From Epithemia pelagica (lineage: Eukaryota > Bacillariophyta > Bacillariophyceae > Surirellales > Surirellaceae), in contig OX337228.1 of NCBI GenBank assembly GCA_946965045.2, positions 4,836,001 to 4,900,000 of the forward strand: a stretch of DNA of 64,000 nucleotides. The letters run 5' to 3'. This document shows, one piece after another, positions 40,333-49,970 of this stretch. The notes under the pieces are model-generated. The model was not told where the DNA came from. It ran no database searches and saw nothing but the letters and a program-made list of their open reading frames with translations. The stretch's first letter is position 1. The number at the start of each line of letters is the position of its first letter. A program made the translations under genes and the position numbers.

Positions 40333-43300
40333 CTAGTCGAAAGGGTTGGAGCTGGTGTTGCCATGTGAAGTCGAAGCTCTCGGGGTATTGTTGATTCCCA
40401 TCAGACTGATGGCTTCAATATCCACATCAGCCACTCCCATGCTACCGGAATCTTGAAAAAGACCGACATCAAGTTTGTCCAGCATTCCGGCAACTAAATC
40501 GACCGAATTGTCTTCCTCGACGTCGTTGTCAACCAGAGCGAACAGGCGTCCACGACGTGAAGCCGCCGGAACACCACGTCCAAGGTCAAATGGGAGTGAC
40601 GGAGGGTTTGCATTTGACACAGAGGCTAAACGCGGGACGGTTCCATCCGAAAAGACATCAGGCCCAAACGGTGAATCAGGAGTCAGAAAATATGGCGAGG
40701 TAACTGGTGGAGTTGATGTTTCAAAATCTGTTCGAAAAGGCTCCGTAAGCACTGCTGGCGGGGGAGACCTCCGTTCCTGGAAAGAACTAGGAGTACTTCC
40801 TCCGGTATCCAAAAATCTAGCCAAGGTAGATGGTTGCACCGCGAATTGGTGTTTTCCCTGCTCGCTTTGGAGAACTAGTAAAAGCGTCTTGTATGGCGAA
40901 AGTCGGGTGTCCTCTTGGCGATGAATGGAGCAAAATACATGTTCCGAATGCGGTGGAATCTCAGATACTTGTTCGTTTACGTCCAGTCGAGGGTCCATGA
41001 TGAGCAACTCATCTCTTATCTCACGTGAAGGATCATGAAGCGCAAGACCAGTGACAAAAACCACGAACGACATCGCAACTTCGCGTGTGTTAGCTTCTTG
41101 AATTAGGTCCAGCATTCGACTAAGATACTGAGATGCAACCAAACTATCGAATGGAAGGAGGACCATACACGAGCCTCCAGACTCTCGAAGTTCAGTGCAT
41201 TCGTCTTTCGTGAACGGTTTCTTTCCACCAAAAACTCCTTCCAGCTTCATCAACGATCCAAAATATGTATTTTGGGGACGGGCGGTGAGAGGATTGGAGG
41301 CAAGCTCAATCGAAACACTCAATATTTTCGAGAGGGAATCCTTTGCATGCGACGAAAGACGGCAATCAAGGCCAGTATCAGAGACGAGTAGGCCCATCGT
41401 TTCCTGGTTAATCAACAGAGAGAAAAACGCCGCAAGGATCTTATCCGACGGCCCGATGTAGCGTTGACGAAGCAGTTCCATGTCGGCTGTAGATAAGGCA
41501 ACTTCGTGTTGATCTTCCCAACAAATCAACTCGGAACTGAGGAGGTCATTGCGGGCACGGACAGATAGACCCTGCGTCGCATCGGTCCACTCTAACCCAC
41601 TTTGCTCATCAAGTTGGCTCGAGATGTGCGACAAATGTTGCGCAAGCTCATGACAAACCCCCGCAAACGCAACAGCAGCAGATTTGAGTGCCTCCATGTT
41701 CACAGCAGTGTTAAGACGTCGATTCTCCGTGATGAATTGCCTCTGAAAGAAAGCGATCCCTTTGCTTGTATCCGTCCAACTAGGGATGAGTGGATCTAAA
41801 TACTGATCATCACCGTGGCTTGCACGGATAACCCACCGGCATATGATTCTCTTCAATACGGTCACGGGGAAGACGTCTTGAACCTTCTCGGCTCGACGCA
41901 GCAGTTCTTCGATATTGCTCTTTCGATGTATAGCAATGGAAGGCTGTTCGATAAATATACGATCGGAGGTATGACGAAAACCGTTGTTGGTCGATGCATC
42001 TTGTTGAATGCTCTTCTTAATTGGTTCACTCTGCACTGTGGGCAAAGAAGACGGCAGAGATTGCGTAGAGGGCATTGTACCACTGGAAACAGGATGCAAA
42101 GGGACACCAACAGGACGGTTCTCCGCAGATGATTCTAGAGACGCTTTTGTGGAGTTGACCATGGACTGTTCATGCTTCCTGGTTGTTTCCCACCGACGAT
42201 TGCCTTCTAGAGCTGGCATGCTCTTCAGGGGTTTATCAAGGTTATTCAACGCAGCGGGAGAACCAGCCGGTACAACAGAAGATCGCTTTGTTCTCGTTGG
42301 TTTCCCTGCTCTCCCGTCAGTTGATACGGTGGATACGTGGCCCTGATGCCTTGGCGAATTGGGTGGATCTTTCATATTTTTCTCTTCCCGTTGTTTCTGA
42401 CGTTCTTTTCGTTCCTTAACACGTCGTTGTTCTTGGAGATTTTTCTCTCGCTTCATCATCTCTTCAATTTCTCGCTCCTTTTGTTCACTCAGTCGCTTCT
42501 CGCGTTCCTTCTTCTCGCGATCTTCACGTTCCTTCCGCAACTGTTCGCGTTCCCGTTCTTCTTGCTCTTCCCTCTCGCGGCGTTCCCTCTCTTCTTTCAA
42601 TTTCTGTTGACGTTCACGTTCTTTCTTTTTTCGTTTCTTCGCTTGTTTTTTACTTGCCTCTGCCTCCTCTTTTTTCGCTTCCTCTTCCTCCGCCGCAAGC
42701 TCTCGTAGCAACTCCTCCTCCGCTGCCTTTGCTTTCTCTTCGGCTGACATCTTGGATGTGCCCTTTGGCTTCTTTTTATCTGAATTGGAATCGGAATGGA
42801 AACCATTTGCAACATGCTGTGCTAGCATGGCTTCACCTTCTTCATCATTCTCGCTTTCATCTTCATCGTCAAGAGAATTTTTACCTTCGCGATCGAGCTG
42901 TTTCATCCGCAAATTAATGAGCAAACGCGCCCTCTGCACTTTCTTGCGATCACGTGAACAACGGGGAATGCTTGCATTGTACTTAGTGACCATGTCAACC
43001 GCCGCATCGATCAAATTTTGCTCCACGAGAATCGACAACGCAGTGTCGCCCTTCTTGGTTGTAACTGTGTGATCAGCTCCGTGCCGGAGTAGGAGATCAA
43101 CTGTGTCTGTCAGGCCTTTTGTCGCTGCTTGAAGCAAGGCGCTAAGCGTCGGATCATCCTCTTCCGTTGGTGCCCCTTCTTCCAACAGTAGCCGTACTAC
43201 ATCATCGTGGCCTTTGTAGGCAGCTATGCTGAGAGGCGACCATCCGGTGTCGGTGCATTTGCATGGATCGGCTCCACTCGCAAGCAACACTTCTACCGCC

Positions 43301-44646
43301 CCTGCTTGACCGTGATTTGCGGCTGTCAGCAAAGGAGTCTCCCTCCACTTGTTCAATGCATGAGGGTCCGCATCGGCCACCAAGAGAATTTTGACTGAGG
43401 CGAGATGGCCTGGTTTGGAACCAGCACAAGCTTTGTGAAGCGGAGTACTAAGATCTTCTGACACTCTACTGTTGACCGGTGCCCCAGCCCGAAGCAGCAG
43501 GGCTACAATGTCGTCGTACCCCTTGTGTGCGGCGAAGGTAAGCGCAGACCACCCTGCCTCGCTGCAAAGGGAAGGATCTGCACCATGTCGGAGAAGTGCC
43601 GCCACACCTAAACGGTGACCATTGTTGGCTGCAATCAGCAAGGGAGTTTCTCGCCATTTGTTGCATGCATTGCAGTCTGCGTTTCGCTTGAGAAGAATTT
43701 CAAGAACATCCAAAGATCCCGTGCTTGAACCAGACGAGCAAGCAGTATGAAGAGGGGTGTAAAGATCGTCTTTGAACTGACAATTGACAGAAGCTCCATT
43801 TTCCAAACACAGCTCCACTGCATCCGCATCCCCTTCTTCGACAGCGCATTTGAGGTAGAGCTCTGAATCTTCTTCATCAATACTCACCAGAGATGACTTA
43901 ACAGTCACCGATGCACGAACTTTGAGTGAATCGTTTGAAACAAATCCCTCTTGTTGAATACGATCGGAAGTTATGAATTGTGACCAACCCCAGTCAATTG
44001 CTTTTGGACATAATTTGAACGTTTTGTCTGGGTTTCGTTTGGCGTAACAGTAGGTTGATCCATTGGGGTGTTCCAACGTCAACACATAGCTCACAGATTT
44101 CTTCCATCCAAAAGGTAGATCATCAGCATCGGCTACCTGTAAAAACAAACTCAGGTGATGGTTGCTTGCTCTTCCATTTCCGTTCACATATATTATAAGT
44201 CTCCAACGGTTACCGTGGTCATCAACCTTGATTTCACTATATTCTGCCTTCTTGCAGCCAGATTCTCGTTTGTTGGAATAATCGGTTATAATGTGAGTGA
44301 ATTCTGTTGTTGACTGTACATTCTGAGGGTGCCACGCTGGATGCTTATCCTCCGAATCAGCTTCGTCATCATCCTCGTCTGGCTCAACATGATCTCCCCC
44401 ATCATCGTCGCGCGACCTCTTACGTTTGTCTCCACGACTCTTGTGGTTACGAATGACATCATGACCATGTTCTTCATCATCGGTCTCGTCATCCACCAAG
44501 AGAGCCCCAGATGGTTCTAGCGGCTCCGGACTGCTTGAACTTGTTTCATCGTGGTGCTGATGATTCATGCTAAGAACACTAGATGATGACTCCTCCACAA
44601 CCGCACTGTTACTAGCGGATACTGGGGTACTTCCCCAGCGGAGCAT
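40333..44646 (-). CDS. Ankyrin-repeat protein with charged coiled coil and unknown C-terminal domain
   Basis: A protein of 1437 residues from the first ATG (44646). The N-terminus is acidic with a basic KRKRSRDDD patch. A globular region (YSEIKVDDHGNRWRLIIYVNG, PFGWKKSVSYVLTLEHPNG) resembles a MATH/TRAF-type beta domain. About nine ankyrin repeats follow, including two near-identical three-repeat blocks of about 100 residues (NKWRETPLL in both). Next is a strongly charged single helix (EEEEAKKEEAEASKKQ..., RERERREREEQEERE) of about 180 residues. The C-terminal 450 residues contain a helical domain (VLKRIICRWVIRASHG..., CMVLLPFDSLVASQYL) I cannot assign. Overall layout recalls ANKHD1/Mask-type scaffolds without a visible KH domain. 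Scaffold function is inferred. Confidence 0.8.
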   Translation of the reverse strand: MLRWGSTPVSASNSAVVEESSSSVLSMNHQHHDETSSSSPEPLEPSGALLVDDETDDEEHGHDVIRNHKSRGDKRKRSRDDDGGDHVEPDEDDDEADSEDKHPAWHPQNVQSTTEFTHIITDYSNKRESGCKKAEYSEIKVDDHGNRWRLIIYVNGNGRASNHHLSLFLQVADADDLPFGWKKSVSYVLTLEHPNGSTYCYAKRNPDKTFKLCPKAIDWGWSQFITSDRIQQEGFVSNDSLKVRASVTVKSSLVSIDEEDSELYLKCAVEEGDADAVELCLENGASVNCQFKDDLYTPLHTACSSGSSTGSLDVLEILLKRNADCNACNKWRETPLLIAANNGHRLGVAALLRHGADPSLCSEAGWSALTFAAHKGYDDIVALLLRAGAPVNSRVSEDLSTPLHKACAGSKPGHLASVKILLVADADPHALNKWRETPLLTAANHGQAGAVEVLLASGADPCKCTDTGWSPLSIAAYKGHDDVVRLLLEEGAPTEEDDPTLSALLQAATKGLTDTVDLLLRHGADHTVTTKKGDTALSILVEQNLIDAAVDMVTKYNASIPRCSRDRKKVQRARLLINLRMKQLDREGKNSLDDEDESENDEEGEAMLAQHVANGFHSDSNSDKKKPKGTSKMSAEEKAKAAEEELLRELAAEEEEAKKEEAEASKKQAKKRKKKERERQQKLKEERERREREEQEEREREQLRKEREDREKKEREKRLSEQKEREIEEMMKREKNLQEQRRVKERKERQKQREEKNMKDPPNSPRHQGHVSTVSTDGRAGKPTRTKRSSVVPAGSPAALNNLDKPLKSMPALEGNRRWETTRKHEQSMVNSTKASLESSAENRPVGVPLHPVSSGTMPSTQSLPSSLPTVQSEPIKKSIQQDASTNNGFRHTSDRIFIEQPSIAIHRKSNIEELLRRAEKVQDVFPVTVLKRIICRWVIRASHGDDQYLDPLIPSWTDTSKGIAFFQRQFITENRRLNTAVNMEALKSAAVAFAGVCHELAQHLSHISSQLDEQSGLEWTDATQGLSVRARNDLLSSELICWEDQHEVALSTADMELLRQRYIGPSDKILAAFFSLLINQETMGLLVSDTGLDCRLSSHAKDSLSKILSVSIELASNPLTARPQNTYFGSLMKLEGVFGGKKPFTKDECTELRESGGSCMVLLPFDSLVASQYLSRMLDLIQEANTREVAMSFVVFVTGLALHDPSREIRDELLIMDPRLDVNEQVSEIPPHSEHVFCSIHRQEDTRLSPYKTLLLVLQSEQGKHQFAVQPSTLARFLDTGGSTPSSFQERRSPPPAVLTEPFRTDFETSTPPVTSPYFLTPDSPFGPDVFSDGTVPRLASVSNANPPSLPFDLGRGVPAASRRGRLFALVDNDVEEDNSVDLVAGMLDKLDVGLFQDSGSMGVADVDIEAISLMGINNTPRASTSHGNTSSNPFD

Positions 44647-45571
44647 GTTTGCTATGTGATGGTTGCGTTTCCGGGATGATACGATACAGTTTTCTGCGTC
44701 CAGGAAGAAAGGAAGAAAAAAATCGGAAGATGGAAACAAAATGCGTCAGTTGACTACCAACGACTGATCCAATTTCAAGGTATGTTTTACCATATTGACA
44801 GTTTGGAGCAAAAACATTCTAATGCTTCTTCAATGTCCCGTAAGGTTGCTTCCATCGCATTCCAAGAAACTACTATGCGGGCACACTCGTATCACGATTT
44901 CTCTGTGATCAATGAGAATCCTTCCAACACCCTCCGCGTGATCTTCCAATCAATTGACAAAGGGTCTCGCCAGTCCCTACACAATGCTGTTCACATGGCA
45001 ACCTACCTTGGAATTGTCTTTCGTCCGTGTCCAATCTTGCTGCGGCAATTGGCGCAAGGACCAGCCGTGCCCTCTTCGTTAGGTTGTGGGGTTTGCAACC
45101 ACATTCACCACACACACACATAAACATTTTTTCTATCGTATCGCACAGGCCAGCCACAGCCAGAGGCGGACTTCTCGCCCTCGCTCTCGCCGCCGTGTCC
45201 GTCACGGTCGGAAGATGAGGGGGTACATTAAAGTTTATATTAGTACAGTCTCATTGTTGTATTTATGATTCAGTAGTATATGGCTTTCAAGTTTGACGGA
45301 CGATTCTACTGACAGATAACCGACATATCACGTTTGAATCATCCGGGATCCTCCCACTTCCCGAACGACGGACGACGACAGGCGGGGGGAGTCAGGCACA
45401 AAAAAGACATTTCAAACTTTTCTAATAGCACAACGAATTACCGATGCACACTTACATATAACCTGTCCATATCCATGATTCGTCGGCTCCAAATTTCGGC
45501 AGACACTTACAAAAGCTAAAGCATTTCCACCAAGGACCGATTCTCTTTGAAAAGCTGAAGTTAAGGGAAGA
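44647..45571. other. Intergenic region between divergent genes
   Basis: About 925 bp. An ATG frame of 113 codons (44782-45123) lacks any recognisable domain and ends in a CA-repeat (cacacacaca). The rest probably holds promoters for the ankyrin gene (-) and the syntaxin gene (+). Confidence 0.4.
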
Positions 45572-46645
45572 ATGAATGATAGGTTAGGTGACGTCCCCGG
45601 TTGGGCAATCGAAGATGCTCAGTCCAACACAGAGTTCGACAATGAACCTCCGCTGAGTGGACAACATGGTAAAAAGGATGGAAAGAAAGGTGGAGGTGAC
45701 ATAGAAATGGGAAATCAGCAACCTCAACAAGCAAAACACATGGAACATTTCTTTCGTGAAGTTGAATCGATCAAGGAAGACATTGAATCCGTGAAGAAAG
45801 CTACCAAGACCATAGGTGATATCAACGAAGCCGCATTGCAAGCGACGACAACTGAAGAAGAGAATGAGTTGTCGAGAAAGCTACGACCGCTCGTCGACCA
45901 AACAAATAAGCGAGCAAAGCGAACAAAAACATTGTTGGGCCTTCTGAAAGAAGAAACCAAAAAATTGCAGAATGAGGACGCCATTAAACAGTCTGACCTA
46001 CGGTGAGTATTCGTCAATCTCGTTCTTTCCTTGGTTGCTTTCCAAGACTTGGTCATTGTCATGCAATGTGCCCCCTCATGACGCTGTTGTTCATTTTGCA
46101 ACGTCTGCAGTATTCGAGAGAATCTTGTGAACACACTGACGCGCAAGTTCATCGACGAGATGAAAGCTTATCAAGCGGCGCAGCAAAAGTATAAAACGGA
46201 TATTAAGAAGAAAGTCACCCGACAAGTGCAGATCGTAAAACCCGACGCTACCGAGGAAGAAATTGACGAGGTCATGCGTAGCGAAGGAGGCCGTGATTCT
46301 TTGTACAGGGAGCGAATCCTGGCAGGTGGTGTCAACGATCAAGTGAAAACATCCTACGCCAAAGTTGCTGGAAAGTATCAAGATGTCTTGGCATTGGAAC
46401 AATCTGTAGCCGAGCTTCATCAAATGTTTTTGGACTTTGCTCTCTTGACAGAGCAACAGGGAGAGTTACTTGATCAAATTGAATTCCAAGTTAAACAGGC
46501 CGGTGACTACATCGAAGATGCTAATGTGGATGTCTATGAATCAATTGAGTATCAACGCAAGATTCGAAAGAAACAGTGTTGGATTATCCTCATTGTTATC
46601 ATTGCCACAGTTGTCCTCCTCTTTGCAATTGGGGTTCTACCATGA
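45572..46645 (+). CDS. Syntaxin (Qa-SNARE)
   Basis: Two exons, 45572-46002 and 46111-46645 (321 residues; 108-nt intron, GTGAGT donor). The N-terminal half is a three-helix Habc bundle (FFREVESIKEDIESVKKATK onwards). The SNARE motif runs from about residue 225 (VLALEQSVAELHQMFLDFALLTEQQGELLDQIEFQV) with the zero-layer Gln in LLTEQQGELLDQIE. A C-terminal membrane anchor (WIILIVIIATVVLLFAIGVLP) ends the protein. Qa-SNAREs drive fusion at the plasma membrane or endosomes; the layout is closest to plant SYP1 and animal syntaxin-1 types. The first in-frame ATG fits the family's start. Confidence 0.92.
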
Positions 46646-46795
46646 GAACTGGTTAGAGTAGTGTTTTGTTGGTTGAACAATATAGCTTTGTTGCAAAACG
46701 TGGAACCGCTTCATATTTCGACCATGCAGGCACCAAACAGTGCCGCATCGTACTCTCGGACCGTTTTACACTCGCAAAGTATGGGCACAAAACTA

Positions 46796-47857
46796 TCAGA
46801 TCGTATTAAAGTGATTCTGTAAAATTGGTTGAGCTTTTTGCCGTGCGAAATTACTGGACTCCCCGACTGTTGATACGACTGAATCCTCCATATCCTCCGC
46901 TTCGCGTGCAACGCTGTTGCCCCAATATTCCGCCGCATCGAGTGCCACCAGGCAGCTTTCACGAATGACATCATTGTCGTCTTTCGCAAATTCCTTCAAG
47001 ATGGGCTCGACGATATCCCATTTAGAATCAATTGCCCCCAATGCTTCTGCACTCTCGTGGCGTACCATTTCATTTTCGAGAGATCGTCGGAGACTTCTCT
47101 CCAAAGCATCGACCGAGTCAGCATGCTGCATTTGGCCAAGTACATACGCTACTTCATGCCGTAGTAAGGCGGAACTCGAGTCCTCCACTAAAACACGACA
47201 TAGCTCAAGAACTGCCTCGCTCCCCCCAATGTTCCGCAGAGAGAACATAGCTCGATATCGCTCAAAAAGAGGAAGAGACGTATCAGAAAGTATGGCGCCA
47301 ATTTCGGTGATACTCTTGTCAATATGAGAGGGATGAGGTGGCGCTGGATCAACGGAGGAGTACGGATTCAGCATACAAGCACAAGCGACCGGCATTTCCG
47401 AAGAGTCCCCTCCATTTTCTCTCCATTTCATCACATTTAGTGCGATTTGACATGTTTCAGTTAATTCATCGGGGACGTTGTCAACGTCATTAAGTACACT
47501 TTCCAAAACGGCTCTGGACCTGGGTGCTCCGATGGCACCCAAGGCTTCGGCTGCTTCGTGACGCACCATGACACAATCATTTGTAGATTGTAAAATGTCC
47601 TCAAGCCCTGCACAGCATCTATCGTCTCGCATTTGTCCCATGACGTAGGCAAATTCATGACGCATCAGTGCACCATGCCTCAGGTCAGCAAGACCAGCAG
47701 TTAGGGCTAAAACAATTTCATCCTTTTCTTTGTCTGAGGTGCCTTGTTCATGAAACTTGGATCTTAGATAGTACGCTGCTCGCATTCGCATTCCGATTGG
47801 GTTCGCTGGATCCTGTATAGACTGAATGAGGCTTGACAGCGGCGGAACTTCCCACAT
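46796..47857 (-). CDS. DOHH: Deoxyhypusine hydroxylase
   Basis: A single exon of 353 residues from ATG 47857. It consists of HEAT-like repeats with four metal-binding His-Glu motifs in the order known for DOHH: RHEFAYVMGQ, RHEAAEALGAIG, RHEVAYVLGQ and RHESAEALGAI. These pairs hold the di-iron centre. DOHH converts deoxyhypusine to hypusine on eIF5A, the last step of eIF5A activation in the cytosol. The linker between the two halves (CMLNPYSSVDPAPP) matches the family's YxSVDPAPP-type motif. The C-terminal 50 residues are an extension. Length is close to the usual 300-350 residues, and no key residue is missing. Confidence 0.95.
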   Translation of the reverse strand: MWEVPPLSSLIQSIQDPANPIGMRMRAAYYLRSKFHEQGTSDKEKDEIVLALTAGLADLRHGALMRHEFAYVMGQMRDDRCCAGLEDILQSTNDCVMVRHEAAEALGAIGAPRSRAVLESVLNDVDNVPDELTETCQIALNVMKWRENGGDSSEMPVACACMLNPYSSVDPAPPHPSHIDKSITEIGAILSDTSLPLFERYRAMFSLRNIGGSEAVLELCRVLVEDSSSALLRHEVAYVLGQMQHADSVDALERSLRRSLENEMVRHESAEALGAIDSKWDIVEPILKEFAKDDNDVIRESCLVALDAAEYWGNSVAREAEDMEDSVVSTVGESSNFARQKAQPILQNHFNTI

Positions 47858-48878
47858 TTCGAAACCAAGGATGTAAGATGTTTACCGACGGAGACAAAAA
47901 GTATATTGTGAATTGTGATGGTTGCTGTGGAAAGAGTGCCTACGCCTCTACCTATGCCTGGGCCTCGGGGCTTTCGGCTTTCGGGACCAATCTGCCGCAC
48001 GCACCACGCCAACCGACGCGGGACTACCTAGCTAGGCGAGGACTACAATAGATCACAGATTGAAGAATAAGAGGCTTCCAGGTGTTGATAGCTGCCAAGA
48101 CTAAGGCTCCTCTCGGAAGTGTTCGCAAGTTGAAGAGAAGAAAATGATACAGTAAGAAGAACGCACCGAAGAGCAAAACAAGTAAAGGTCAGCGATGAGT
48201 TCTCGCTGCGAAGGGGGGTTGGTGCATCATGGCCACGAGTATCAAGAAAACGGTGGAGCTAGAGGTCACGAATATGTTGCCATAAGATCTCGATGGCAGT
48301 CGGAAACCAGAAAATTTAGTCGGGTTCATCTCATTCGAAGAGACAAACTGGCCGTGCAAAGTGATCCACACATGCACAAAAGAACGATCCAACAAAAGGT
48401 GATTCCAACTGACAGATGCTTATCGGGCAATGAGAAGGCGATAAGATGACGAGATGTTCGGAAAGGCAATGGGTTTGCCGTCAGCAATCCAGCGGAGTAA
48501 AGCTTATGTTGTAACTGAGGATCAAAGCAGTGATCGGCACAGAAAGAGAAGAGTTCATCAAACAGCAGACCAGTCAACTTTGTCGTACAGAAAAACGTAG
48601 AAACAGGACAACGTAGAAAGTGACATCAGGAAGATGTCGAATGCACACTATAAAGGTGGTACTCAAAGGAATCAACTAATTCGAGAGAACAGCCGGTCTT
48701 GTGCACGAACTCGCGAATTGACGGAATCCAAGTCATAGGCTCGAAGTGGGGCAGATAAGTAGAGACATCATGTAACACCGCCCGTTCGTTTCCAGACAAA
48801 AGTAGCTTCTCATGTTTCATTAGCTGTCGCATATGCTTGATCAGGTTTTCTCGCCGAGCATCGTCTGGCGAGAAATTT
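47858..48878. other. Gene-poor region with one questionable minus-strand frame
   Basis: About 1 kb. A minus-strand frame at 48626-48889 (87 residues, TTG start) looks moderately protein-like but overlaps the end of METTL5 in another frame and has no family signature; it may be 3' UTR. A CTAG-type palindromic patch lies near 48026-48037. Nothing else supported. Confidence 0.4.
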
Positions 48879-49725
48879 TCAAAGGTCAATCCTTATGAGG
48901 TCGACTTTCACGTCCAGTGTTTGACGTGTGTGGAACTTATACATGCTTGGTATGTCAAACTGCATTTCTGCCACAACAGTTAATGGCATTTTCCACTCAG
49001 ATTCAACGTGTTTCTTCATGAACGCTCTTGTGCTTGTTTTATGGAATGAATAAACCGTTCTCCTCGCTAGGCGAGTAGCTGCCTTTAAGAATCGAAGGTC
49101 CATCCCAGCATTGTCTTTTGTGCCAAATGGTGGATTGGTGAGAACTGCGCCACGATTTTCAGTACAAAGACCAAAATCATGAGTCAACTTCTGAAGTTCA
49201 GAAAAATCTGTCACAATTTGATACTACCCGAAAACACTCACCAGTATCAACGCATTTTGACGTGAGAGGTATCCCGTCGTCGGCGCCATCAGACATGATG
49301 CGGTCACGGACTTCCTGAGTGGAAGAACGTGTGTTGTTCGTTCGCCCTTTGTTCTTCTTTGTTGTTTTCCGTCGTTCTTTTCCCTTCCCCCCGGGACTTT
49401 TCACCTTTGCCAAAATGAACGACACGTGCTGCTCCAGTTCAAGTTCTTCAAGGTTTTGCTGGGCAATCAATAGGGCAGATTCATCGCAGTCGACCGCATA
49501 AACATGATCCGAATCAACACACGCAGCAGCAGCTGCTAACATTCCAGTTCCACATCCTAAATCTAACACGGTTTGTCCATTGCCGACGTCCCCTCTTTCG
49601 AGGGCAGTCCACACCACCGCGGCCGCCAACTCTGGACTGCTTGGATACTGCTCCAAAGTTACATCTGGGTTTGGAAAGTCACGCTGGATCCCACTAAGAG
49701 CTGATTCCAAGTGCTTCAAGCGCAT
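48879..49725 (-). CDS. METTL5: METTL5-type 18S rRNA adenine methyltransferase, broken frame or tiny intron
   Basis: N-terminal part 49242-49725: MRLKHLESALSGIQ, LEQYPSSPELAAAVVW, SAM-binding VLDLGCGTGMLA, then VYAVDCDESALL. C-terminal part 48879-49207: GAVLTNPPFGTKDNAGMD (catalytic NPPF), VYSFHKTSTR, DIPSMYKFH and the end VKVDLIRI. This is the METTL5 order, an enzyme that makes m6A1832-type modification on 18S rRNA with TRMT112. The two parts are in different frames. They can be joined by a GTGAG...CAG intron of only 34 nt (49208-49241), by a longer intron from a GTGAAA donor after FILAK, or by a one-base change in the T5 run near 49202-49206. A lysine-rich insertion of about 45 residues precedes the join. 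Confidence 0.85.
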
Positions 49726-49970
49726 CTAGTTTCTACTTTTCCTGTGCTCCGTCTTTCTCTCTGGTAGCTCTGTCGTTCAACAAGCCCTTCGTCTCGAAGT
49801 GTCGTTTGGGTTGTATCTTGTATCATTGTGAAAAGATACTCTCCTAATTTTTAACACCCCGACTGAATTTGGGGGATTCGATTTTCCCCCAAAAGGTCGA
49901 CGGAAGGACTGACAGACGACGGAAATGGGCCCCATCTATCATCTATCCCACTTCTGTTGTGGAGGAGACA

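Noticed and set aside
42337-42708. Plus-strand Phe/Leu-rich frame that looks like membrane helices
   Set aside because: It is antisense to the Glu/Lys/Arg-rich coiled coil of the ankyrin protein, which always gives such hydrophobic shadows.
44782-45123. ATG frame of 113 codons between ankyrin and syntaxin genes
   Set aside because: No domain, ends in a CA microsatellite; more likely promoter or UTR.
48626-48889. Minus-strand frame of 87 residues after METTL5
   Set aside because: Only a TTG start, overlaps the METTL5 C-terminus in another frame, and no family signature. Kept as a question in the spacer entry.
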